A stretch of DNA of 9,647 bases, taken from the NCBI GenBank assembly GCA_903921605.1, contig CAIXQV010000502.1, positions 1 through 9,647 of the forward strand. The letters run 5' to 3'. Shown one piece after another: positions 1-6,730 of the stretch (position 1 is its first letter; each line of letters begins with the position of its first letter). A model generated the notes under the pieces. That model saw nothing but the letters and a program-made list of their open reading frames with translations, ran no database searches and had not been told where the DNA came from. The position numbers and the translations under genes are program-made. Origin of the DNA: an uncultured Planctomycetaceae bacterium (GTDB lineage Bacteria; Planctomycetota; Planctomycetia; Planctomycetales; Planctomycetaceae).

Positions 1-210
1 ATCGACCGGATCGCTGCGAACCGCGTGCAAGAAAAAGAAATCCCACAAGAGCAACCATGCTTATGAAGCCACGACATGAGGCCAGGCGTGAACTGCTCAA
101 ACGAAGAGGCGATAACTAAGTGCCATTCGTCACATCGACCGGATCAACGCAGTTCTGGTCTGCGGATAACCATAAGCTGCGAACTGAATGCCGGTTCGCT
201 ACATCGGCCG
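1..210. repeat. Degenerate intergenic repeat fragments
   Basis: The 12-mer ATCGACCGGATC occurs at 1-12 and again at 134-145. A 16-base segment at 126-141 (TTCGTCACATCGACCG) recurs at 195-210 with three mismatches. GCTGCGAACCG at 13-23 resembles GCTGCGAACTG at 176-186. Two similar cores, GCGATAACTAAG near 109-120 and GCGGATAACCATAAG at 162-176, precede the paired 16-base segments. Together these look like decayed copies of one short repeat. The GGATAACCA-type core resembles dispersed intergenic repeats I recall from planctomycete genomes, but that match is from memory and not verified. Confidence 0.35.
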
Positions 211-599
211 TGATTTGCCGGAGCAAGGTGCAAGCCTTCCATTGGGCGATTAGTCGACATGAGCAGTGCGGCGTGCAACCCGGCTCTGGGGCGCTTTGGT
301 CAGTCTCAAAGCATTGCGGCCGCCAGTTGTTGTAGAAAGTTAGTATGACGTCGTCGGAGAGGAAGATCTGATCTCTATAACGGCGTTGTTCGATGCCTCT
401 GCGTTAAGCCTGCTGGAATCACGAACATCATCATGTTCACAACCCCCTTGGCAGTAGGGCGGAGAGAGAAATTGCGTGGAAGAAACAAAGTGACATGGGC
501 GTGCGCTCTAATGCCACTTTTCGCATCCGCCGTTAATGTGGACCGTGTCTGACTCATCAACCTCTTATTTGCTGGCTAAATGCATGAGGCCTTTGACAA
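1..599. other. Gene-free region with degenerate repeats
   Basis: No open reading frame here has a recognisable family, a convincing start or a plausible composition. The short frames that exist begin at alternative codons and overlap the repeat remnants. The left part (1-210) holds short degenerate repeats, annotated separately. The right part (about 336-599) lies downstream of the minus-strand permease gene and should contain its transcript end, but I see no GC-rich hairpin followed by a T run on that strand. A small inverted repeat, GAACAT-CATC-ATGTTC, lies at 423-438; its 6-bp arms are too short to assign a role. Confidence 0.6.
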
Positions 600-1841
600 C
601 TACTCATAGCGAAGCGCATCAATGGGATCGAGTCGACTGGCACGCCAGGCTGGATAAAGTCCGAACACAAGCCCCACGACAGCAGCAAAAACCATCGCAA
701 CGATGCCAGCGGGAATGGACACAACCACTGGCCAGTCGGCTCCGTTACTGATGGAATTAATCAGCCGTGTAATCCCGAGCGACGCGAGGATTCCCAGTGC
801 CAGACCAATGGCTCCGCCGAAGCAGCTGAGCACAACGGATTCAATCAGAAACTGGATCATGATGTCGCGGCCTCGAGCACCCACGGCCATGCGGATCCCG
901 ATTTCTCGAGTGCGTTCGGTGACAGAAACAAGCATGATGTTCATAATGCCCACTCCACCGACCAGCAGAGAAATTCCGGCGATAGACGCCAGCAGCATTG
1001 TCATGATTCCCGTGATCCGGCCAAAGAGTTCTGACAACTGTGCACTGGTGACGACCTCGAAGTCGGGTTTCTGCCCGACGGCGATATGATGTCGATCCAT
1101 CAGCAGCTGTTGAATCTCCGACTTTGCCAGATCAATCAGTTCCGGTGCGCGGGCTCCGACGAGAATGGCGTTCACGTTTCGAAACGAAGTTCCCTGTAGC
1201 CGTTTCAAAACTGTTGTGTACGGCATCAGCATGACATTGTCCTGATCGTCGCCAGTGAGTGACGCCCCCTTTTTGCCGAGCACCCCCACGATCGTGAATG
1301 GGATGTTGCCGACTCGCAGTTGTTGGCCGATCGGATTGTCTGCCGGAAACAACTCTCTCACGATGGTATGCCCGACAACACAGACACAGTTTCCAGCTCG
1401 CTCGTCGCGTTCGGTAAAGAAACCGCCCGCTTCGATATCCCATGTGCGAACTCGAAGATAATCGACACCGACTCCCCACATTTCCTTGGGCTGCATGTTC
1501 GTGTTGCCGCGAACAACAGGCTTCAATCCGAAAACCAGAGGAGAAAATGCAAGGACGGCTTCGCATTCACGACCTATCGCCTGGGCATCTTCATCGGTCA
1601 GTGAAGGCAGGCTGCCGGTCTGGACACCTCTGCGTTTTTCAAACGATGGCTGTACCACGATGAAATTCGTACCGATGGACTGCAGCTGATCCTGCAGCAA
1701 TTGACCGGCGCTGCTTCCCACAGACACCATTGTCGTCACGGCAGAGATCCCGATCACAATGCCGAATACGGTCAGTGTGGCGCGCATCTTGTTTCTTAGA
1801 AGAGCGCGAATGGCTACGGTAATCGTCAAAAGGAAACTCAT
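600..1841 (-). CDS. MacB/FtsX-family ABC transporter permease
   Basis: This 413-residue inner-membrane permease is the transmembrane half of a MacB-type (type VII) ABC exporter that transmits ATP hydrolysis to the periplasm. The topology is classic: one N-terminal membrane helix at about residues 22-42, a periplasmic MacB core domain at about 43-278, then three helices at about 279-304, 329-358 and 373-396. The FtsX segment SLLVGGVGIMNIMLVSVTER followed by TREIGIRMAVGAR (291-323) and the terminal GLYPAWRASRLDPIDALRYE (394-413) are diagnostic. Unlike E. coli MacB it carries no fused ATPase domain; the ATPase is the divergent gene at 3839. The start ATG (1841-1839) overlaps the adaptor gene's TGA (1840-1838) as ATGA, which fixes the start and suggests translational coupling. 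The length is normal for a stand-alone permease. The family is certain; the substrate is unknown. Confidence 0.95.
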   Translation of the reverse strand: MSFLLTITVAIRALLRNKMRATLTVFGIVIGISAVTTMVSVGSSAGQLLQDQLQSIGTNFIVVQPSFEKRRGVQTGSLPSLTDEDAQAIGRECEAVLAFSPLVFGLKPVVRGNTNMQPKEMWGVGVDYLRVRTWDIEAGGFFTERDERAGNCVCVVGHTIVRELFPADNPIGQQLRVGNIPFTIVGVLGKKGASLTGDDQDNVMLMPYTTVLKRLQGTSFRNVNAILVGARAPELIDLAKSEIQQLLMDRHHIAVGQKPDFEVVTSAQLSELFGRITGIMTMLLASIAGISLLVGGVGIMNIMLVSVTERTREIGIRMAVGARGRDIMIQFLIESVVLSCFGGAIGLALGILASLGITRLINSISNGADWPVVVSIPAGIVAMVFAAVVGLVFGLYPAWRASRLDPIDALRYE

Positions 1842-3205
1842 GGAGCCCCCGGTGGCTTAACGCCGGCAATCAGTTCATCCCCCGGCTTCAGATCACCGGA
1901 CAACACCTGGGTAAATCGGTAGTCGCTGTCACCAATCTGAATGCGGATACCCCGAAGCTTGCCAGTCAGAATCGTTGATGGACTATTTGCAGATGCCGAA
2001 GCATCGGCGGGGCGACTTTCAGATGTGGCTTCTGATTTTGATCGGGAGCGATCGGCTTCTGTTTCCTGAACCCACACGATGCGATTACTGGAGGCGATCG
2101 TCGCCTTCGCTGCATCGTCGACCGGTGGCGTCTCAGAACTGGTGACTGTTTCTTCTTTCTGTTCTGACGACAGGTTCAGCTCCAGCAGTTTCTGGTCCTC
2201 TTCTCGAACAAGTTCCTTGTCGGGAAAGTACCGCAGGGCAGCGTTGGGGACTTTCAGTATGTCTTTCAGTTCTCTCACTTGAAATGTCAGATTGGCTGTC
2301 ATCCCCGGCAAAAGTTTTAGTTCCGGGTTCGCAGTCGACACAATGACCGGATATGTCACGACGTTCTGAGTGGTTGTGGAGCTCAGCCGGATCTGCTGAA
2401 TTTTGGCATCGCTGAAGACAATTTCGGGGTATGCATCCACCGAAAAGAAGACCGGCTGATCTGACTCTTTGGCATCTCGAATCAAACCGATATCGGCTTC
2501 GTCAATCGACGCTCGAATCAGCATTTCCTCCCGCATTCTCGGTGCAATCACGAAAAGTTCGGGGGCCTGGAACTGAGCGGCCAGAGTTTGCCCCTGATCA
2601 ATCTTGCGATCAATGACTGTTCCGTCAACCGGTGATCTGATTTCCGTATAGGCGAGGTTCGCTTCGGAGTTTTCCAGATTCGCCCGCGCCTGCTTCACTG
2701 ACGCCTCAGAGATGAGTAACTGAGCATCAAGCGACATCCGAGCAAAACGAAACTGATCCAACTCTGCCTGCGAAATAAAGTCTTCATTCTCGGCCTTCAA
2801 CGCAACTGAGCGCTGTTCATCGTTACGCGCCCGCTGCAATTCTGCCTGCACTCGGGCCACGTCGCCGATTCGAGCTCCCAGCGCTGCTTCATCCCGCTGC
2901 ACTGATGCGATGTAGATTCGAGGATCGATCTTGGCCAGAATTTGCTGGGCCTTTACTTCATCGTTGTGGTCGACATGGAGTTCGAGGATTGGACCTGAAA
3001 CAAAACTGCCCACGCGGACCGATAGTGTTGGTTCGAGCTGGCCGGTGGCATTGACCGTGATTCTCAGGTCGCCTTTTTCCACCAGCGCCGTCCGAAATCG
3101 GGGTCTGTTGCGTTCTGCAAGCCACTCCTGGCCTTTTGTGAAACCCCAGTACCCCAATGTCGCAAGGACGGCGAGAACGATGACAACTTTGATAAAAGTT
3201 CGCAT
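1838..3205 (-). CDS. MacA/HlyD-like periplasmic adaptor (membrane fusion protein)
   Basis: This 455-residue adaptor should bridge the inner-membrane permease and the outer-membrane channel. A single N-terminal anchor spans about residues 5-22. The first lipoyl half lies at about 62-96 (VSGPILELHVDHNDEVKAQQ), an alpha-helical hairpin rich in Ala, Glu, Gln and Arg at about 98-185, and the second lipoyl half at about 186-210 (IRSPVDGTVIDRKIDQGQTL). A beta-barrel domain runs to about 310, containing LLPGMTANLTFQV, the usual adaptor signature. The membrane-proximal domain is interrupted: between VPNAALRYF (319-327) and the final TGKLRGIRIQIGD...LKPGDELIAG (414-447) sits about 85 residues of mostly charged and Ser/Ala-rich low-complexity sequence. 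The gene is first in its operon and overlaps the permease by four bases. No strong ribosome binding site precedes the ATG. The family call is firm. Confidence 0.94.
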   Translation of the reverse strand: MRTFIKVVIVLAVLATLGYWGFTKGQEWLAERNRPRFRTALVEKGDLRITVNATGQLEPTLSVRVGSFVSGPILELHVDHNDEVKAQQILAKIDPRIYIASVQRDEAALGARIGDVARVQAELQRARNDEQRSVALKAENEDFISQAELDQFRFARMSLDAQLLISEASVKQARANLENSEANLAYTEIRSPVDGTVIDRKIDQGQTLAAQFQAPELFVIAPRMREEMLIRASIDEADIGLIRDAKESDQPVFFSVDAYPEIVFSDAKIQQIRLSSTTTQNVVTYPVIVSTANPELKLLPGMTANLTFQVRELKDILKVPNAALRYFPDKELVREEDQKLLELNLSSEQKEETVTSSETPPVDDAAKATIASSNRIVWVQETEADRSRSKSEATSESRPADASASANSPSTILTGKLRGIRIQIGDSDYRFTQVLSGDLKPGDELIAGVKPPGAP

Positions 3206-3243
3206 GAAAGACAGGTCCCAAATTCATTCTCTTGTGCAGTTGG

Positions 3244-3272
3244 ATTTCGCCGCCACTCGTTTGCATTGTCAA
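3244..3272 (-). promoter_or_regulatory. Possible promoter for the adaptor-permease operon
   Basis: On the minus strand a perfect TTGACA hexamer reads from 3272 to 3267, about 60 bases before the adaptor start codon. At the expected spacing of 16-19 bases I see only A-rich, non-consensus hexamers (for example CGAAAT at 3249-3244), so the -10 part is poor. This is a candidate by position and by the -35 match only. Confidence 0.2.
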
Positions 3273-3436
3273 ATTGACTGAAGCGCTATCAGGTCCACGG
3301 CGTATGGTCGTGTTGTGGAAATCGAACTACCCTCGGGATTTCAGCCACAGTAAGTTGAATGTAACTCAATCCCAGCGCGGTAAGATATCACCGGGCTCGT
3401 CGCAAACGAAGCAAGCCTCCGTGTCTTAGTCGCTTC

Positions 3437-3517
3437 ATCAGCCGCAGGGCGTTAGCCCCCGGTTGTTTTTCCTCGGTTTCGGTGGCGAAAACCGGACGCT
3501 AACGCGTTCCGGCTGAT
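3437..3517. repeat. Palindromic GCGTTAGC/GCTAACGC intergenic element
   Basis: This is an inverted repeat of about 81 bases with three nested paired blocks. ATCAGCCG (3437-3444) pairs with CGGCTGAT (3510-3517), GCGTTAGC (3449-3456) with GCTAACGC (3498-3505), and CCGGTT (3459-3464) with AACCGG (3490-3495). A symmetric 4x4 internal loop separates the first two blocks and a 2x2 loop the last two. The central loop is 25 bases. The AGCCGCAGGGCGTTAGC style of arm is one I associate with dispersed hairpin repeats in planctomycete genomes (from memory). It lacks a downstream T run, so a mobile or REP/MITE-like repeat is more likely than a terminator. Confidence 0.75.
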
Positions 3518-3643
3518 TAATTCAACAGGCTGCCAGGCCTGCTGGAGGAGGACAGCTGATTGGAAACGCGTTTTGAGTCAAACTGAACTTCAGTGGCCGG
3601 TCCGTGTGTGCACAGCGATTGCGCTCTGACTACACTAAGGAAC

Positions 3644-3776
3644 AGTCTCGAAATAACATCCTGTTTTTACTGCGGCGAGAAATCACAACCCGAAACGTCA
3701 GTGAGGGATTTCTCTGCCAGGCACCGATCCCTCGCTGACGCGTCGGGTTGTGATCTCGGGAACTTATTTCGGGACT
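3644..3776. repeat. Large bipartite palindromic element, MITE/REP-like
   Basis: This is a 133-base inverted repeat. The inner stem pairs 3682-3709 with 3727-3754, matching at 25 of 28 positions and including the perfect 12-base arms ATCACAACCCGA and TCGGGTTGTGAT. The loop is 17 bases. CGAG (3676-3679) with CTCG (3755-3758) extends the stem past a 2-base bulge. An outer pair, AGTCTCGAAATAA (3644-3656) and TTATTTCGGGACT (3764-3776), matches at 12 of 13 positions. The single-stranded gaps are unequal: about 19 bases on the left and 5 on the right. The element ends 62 bases before the ATPase start codon, inside its likely promoter region. No transposase or clear target-site duplication is seen. 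Confidence 0.75.
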
Positions 3777-3838
3777 AGTGCTAAGCCTCTATTTTCACAG
3801 CCACTACATGAATCCTGTCCAGATACTGAATTCTTCCC

Positions 3839-4612
3839 ATGCCGCTGATTGAACTTCGAAACATCTCCAAGACGTATGACTTGGGCGAGGTGAAGGTCAA
3901 TGCTCTGCGGCCGACAGACTTATTCATTGATCGTGGCGAGTTTGTTGCACTGCTTGGCCCGTCCGGTTCCGGAAAGTCAACCCTGATGAATACACTGGGT
4001 TGTCTTGATCGGCCTTCGACTGGCAGTTATTTGCTCGATGGGCAGGAAGTCGCAACACTCAATCGGAATGCCAGAGCCACAATTCGGAACCGGCACATTG
4101 GCTTCGTGTTTCAGAATTTCAATCTTCTCGCGCGCACCACCGCGCTGGAGAACGTGGAACTGCCGCTGTTGTATGGGGCGGCGATGTCAAGCAGAGTTCG
4201 CAGCAAGCGGGCTCAGGAGATGCTGGCCATGGTCGGGCTGGAAGATCGACTGGATCATCACCCCGGACAGCTTTCCGGCGGCCAGCAGCAGCGAGTCGCG
4301 ATCGCACGTTCGCTGGTCACAAATCCGTCGATACTGATGGGAGATGAGCCGACGGGGAACCTGGACTCGAAAACGAGTCGCGAAGTGATCGAACTCTTTA
4401 AGAAATTGAACAAGGAACGTCAAATTACGGTCATTCTGGTGACGCACGATCTTAACGTGGCCCGACACGCCCGACGAATTCTGGTTATGCGGGATGGAAT
4501 GATTGGGATGGATACGACGCGGTTTGAAGATGCCTTCAATTCGTTACATGCGTTTGAATCCTCACCAGACGAACAAGAGGCGTCTTCCGTGCAGGCCGAA
4601 CTGCCGGAATGA
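3839..4612 (+). CDS. ABC transporter ATP-binding protein, MacB/LolD type
   Basis: This 257-residue cytoplasmic ATPase powers the exporter. All nucleotide-binding motifs are intact: Walker A GPSGSGKST (40-48), Q-loop glutamine in FVFQNFNLL (Q92), signature LSGGQQQRVAIARSL (145-159), Walker B ILMGDEPTGNLDS with catalytic Glu170 and D-loop (165-177), and the H-loop histidine in VTHD (H203). The Q-loop context and the Walker B-D-loop sequence are characteristic of the MacB/LolD/FtsE branch. About 35 acidic, Ser-rich C-terminal residues extend past the usual end of the domain. The partner permease is the divergent gene at 600-1841, inferred because no other permease is nearby. The ATG at 3839 gives a protein beginning at the canonical MPLIELRNISKTY position. 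The out-of-frame ATG at 3808 is not used. The stop overlaps the next gene as ATGA. Confidence 0.96.
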   Translation: MPLIELRNISKTYDLGEVKVNALRPTDLFIDRGEFVALLGPSGSGKSTLMNTLGCLDRPSTGSYLLDGQEVATLNRNARATIRNRHIGFVFQNFNLLARTTALENVELPLLYGAAMSSRVRSKRAQEMLAMVGLEDRLDHHPGQLSGGQQQRVAIARSLVTNPSILMGDEPTGNLDSKTSREVIELFKKLNKERQITVILVTHDLNVARHARRILVMRDGMIGMDTTRFEDAFNSLHAFESSPDEQEASSVQAELPE

Positions 4613-6510
4613 GTCACCTGATCATTGTCAGGCCGTCGATCTCCAAAAGCATGAGTTACCACTTCGAACACGCGCCAAGGATGGTTCTGTTCGTACTGGT
4701 GGCGGTCTTCGCCAGTTCCTCAGTTTGCCGCGCGCAGCTGCAGGATGACGAACGGCGTATTCGCTGGCATGAGGCTGAGCGGCTTTCCGTTTTCCGTCGC
4801 AGCGAGGGACCCGCACCAGTTACGGTCGCAACCGACGAAGCAACCCAGGCCGAGCGGCTGATGACTTTGGACGAAGCCATCCGGCTTTCGCTGCAGCATT
4901 CAGAAGCTATTCGTGTTCTTGCCGGTGTTTCTGCCGTCTCAACTGGTCAGACGATCTACGATACCGCGATCGCCGTCACACCAATCGATCAGGCGAAGGC
5001 CGTTTTTGATCCAGTTTTCTCTGCGAACAGTTCTTTCCGACACACGGAGTTTCCGGGGCTCAATGCGCTCGGAAGCTCCATCGTTCGCAGTCAGACCGCG
5101 GGCAATGATTCCGGCGTCTCACTGCGCGACTTGAATACGCTCGGGGGAACCGTAGACCTGAGTTTTGCCAACTCACTGGATGATCCGGCGGTCGCAGGGT
5201 TTCTCAATCGCAATCTGCCGTCGGCATCGCTCAGCTACACTCAGCCGCTTCTCGCCGGACTGGGACGTGATGCCAATACGGCTCCGATTGTTATCGCGCG
5301 CCTGCAGCAGGAGATCTCCTACTTTCAGTTCAAGGACAGCATGCAGGAGCTGGTGCGCGGAACTATTGCTGCGTACTGGTCTCTCGTGCAGGCCCGGACG
5401 GAACTGTGGGCGCGAGAGATTCAGGTGGATCAGTCACGCAACGCGTTTTTGCGTCTGGAAGCAAAGTTTCGAACCGGTTCGGCCGACCAGAGCAATGTTG
5501 CGCAGCCAAAACTTGCGTATGCTATTTTTCGGGCCAATCTTGTGACCGCTCGCGCTAATGTTCTGCAGCGCGAAGCAGCGCTTAGAAATATGATTGGACT
5601 TCCACCAACAGATGGCGTCCAGATCGTCCCTTCAACCCCGCCCACGCGGGACCAGGTGCAGTTTCGCTGGGATGAAATTAATCAGACCGCGCAGTCACTG
5701 CGCCCCGATCTCGTTGAGCTAAACTTGATCCTTCTGGCTGATCGAAAGCGGCTGGTGCAAAGCCGAAATCTGGCTCAGCCACAACTGGATGCCGTCGCAC
5801 TGCAGCGGTGGGATGGCCTAAGTGGCCGGGTGATCAACGGAAACTCGCTGTCGTCCGGTTTGGGAGACAACAGCAGCTGGACAATGGGTGTCAATTTCTC
5901 CGTTCCTCTCAGCCTGCGCAAGTCGCGCGCCCAAGTGCGGAACAACGAGTTGCTGATCATGAAGGATCGAGCTCTGATTCAACAGAATCTGCACCAGATC
6001 GAACATCTGCTGGCAACTTCACTACGCACGATTGATCAGAGTTTTCTGCAGTTTGAGGCATTTCGTGAAGCTCGGCAGGCAGGGAAAGAGAATCTGGATG
6101 TTCGAGTCAGGCGTATGGAGAAAGGCTTAGAAGATTTCCTGAACTATCTGCAAGGCCTGACAGACTGGGGCAATGCCGTGGCGTCCGAAGCCCAAGCACT
6201 TGCTTCGTACAACTCAGGCCTTGCCGACCTGGAGCGTCAGACAGGCACGATACTGGAAACACATGGAATTCGTTTCGTTGAAGAACAGTTCGTGAGCATT
6301 GGGACACACGGCCGTTGGTGTCAGGATGAATGTTATCCTCGCGATTTGAAACCACGGGAAAATAGTCAGCGATACGAAGATTCAGGCAAGGCATCCGAAG
6401 AAGCCTTTGATCTGCAGGACTTCCCACGTCGACGCGACGACCGACTTCGCCTCCCGGAATCTCCTCAGTTTGACGAAATGGAGAACCGATCGGTTGATCC
6501 CGCGAAATAG
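4609..6510 (+). CDS. TolC-family outer-membrane efflux protein
   Basis: This 633-residue protein is predicted to form the outer-membrane channel and periplasmic tunnel of the exporter. A hydrophobic secretion segment lies at about residues 25-40 (MVLFVLVAVFASSSVCRAQ), with probable cleavage near A42/Q43. Two outer-membrane-efflux repeats follow, at about 85-335 and 360-555. Typical elements are the first-repeat end LREAALRNMIGLPP-like sequence (around 320-333), LRPDLVELNL (364-373), the strand segment WTMGVNFSVPLSLRKSRA (424-441) and long coiled helices. The start at 4609 overlaps the ATPase stop as ATGA, but it leaves a 24-residue leader before the hydrophobic stretch, so ATG 4651 or 4681 may be the true start. 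The protein is longer than E. coli TolC; the last 75 or so residues are charged, contain Cys571 and Cys575, and lie beyond the family domain. The family is firm; the start is uncertain. Confidence 0.93.
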   Translation: MSHLIIVRPSISKSMSYHFEHAPRMVLFVLVAVFASSSVCRAQLQDDERRIRWHEAERLSVFRRSEGPAPVTVATDEATQAERLMTLDEAIRLSLQHSEAIRVLAGVSAVSTGQTIYDTAIAVTPIDQAKAVFDPVFSANSSFRHTEFPGLNALGSSIVRSQTAGNDSGVSLRDLNTLGGTVDLSFANSLDDPAVAGFLNRNLPSASLSYTQPLLAGLGRDANTAPIVIARLQQEISYFQFKDSMQELVRGTIAAYWSLVQARTELWAREIQVDQSRNAFLRLEAKFRTGSADQSNVAQPKLAYAIFRANLVTARANVLQREAALRNMIGLPPTDGVQIVPSTPPTRDQVQFRWDEINQTAQSLRPDLVELNLILLADRKRLVQSRNLAQPQLDAVALQRWDGLSGRVINGNSLSSGLGDNSSWTMGVNFSVPLSLRKSRAQVRNNELLIMKDRALIQQNLHQIEHLLATSLRTIDQSFLQFEAFREARQAGKENLDVRVRRMEKGLEDFLNYLQGLTDWGNAVASEAQALASYNSGLADLERQTGTILETHGIRFVEEQFVSIGTHGRWCQDECYPRDLKPRENSQRYEDSGKASEEAFDLQDFPRRRDDRLRLPESPQFDEMENRSVDPAK

Positions 6511-6730
6511 AACAGTGCTGGAGACCAGTGTGAAACAGTCCGCAGTTCAGGTTTAAGCTGTCCGCCTCTTCGTAAGATCCCGCTCGGGGCCGGGGTCATG
6601 GAGGGTTTGTTTCTGAATCGCGAGAGAGGTGGGTTGATTACTCCCCGCAAAACCTCGCCAATCCAAGTAGCAGCGGAAACTGATACCCGCTCGATGGCCG
6701 GTTTCAAAGTGGGCGATTGCTATGCCGTTC
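6511..6730. other. Convergent spacer without a gene
   Basis: This 220-base gap lies between the 3' ends of the TolC-like gene (plus) and the WD40 gene (minus). A short stem, CTGG-AGA-CCAG at 6518-6528, follows the TolC stop codon by seven bases and can be lengthened by two wobble pairs, but it has no T run behind it. I cannot assign a terminator on either strand. Confidence 0.5.

Larger units (their letters stand above)
3206..3838. other. Divergent intergenic region between the two exporter operons
   Basis: This 633-base spacer separates the start codons of the adaptor (minus strand) and the ATPase (plus strand), so it should contain both operon promoters. It holds two palindromic elements (3437-3517 and 3644-3776). 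No protein-coding frame in it has a credible start or family. Neither palindrome is followed by a T tract, so neither looks like a standard intrinsic terminator. A GGAGGAGG stretch at 3543-3550 resembles a ribosome binding site, but it precedes only an eight-codon frame. Confidence 0.7.

Noticed and set aside
109..176. Integron attC sites
   Set aside because: Only one loosely similar core type is present; no complementary partner box, folded stem, cassette or integrase is seen.
120..335. 71-codon plus-strand frame in the left intergenic region
   Set aside because: It starts at an alternative codon inside degenerate repeats, and no family or ribosome binding site is visible.
375..560. 61-codon minus-strand frame just downstream of the permease
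   Set aside because: It has a TTG start, no recognisable domain and no ribosome binding site; position alone is not enough to call it an operon member.
703..1089. 128-codon plus-strand frame opposite the permease gene
   Set aside because: It is antisense to the conserved FtsX domain; its Pro/Ser/Thr/Met-rich composition mirrors the hydrophobic coding strand.
3437..3517. Intrinsic terminator
   Set aside because: The hairpin is not followed by a T run on either strand, and it lies upstream of both divergent operons, not downstream of any gene.
3543..3550. GGAGGAGG as the ribosome binding site of a hidden small gene
   Set aside because: The only frame at suitable spacing starts at TTG 3560 and ends after eight codons.
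6484..6495. Perfect 12-base palindrome AACCGATCGGTT as an operator
   Set aside because: It lies inside the 3' end of the TolC-like gene, and about two perfect 12-base palindromes are expected by chance in a window this size.
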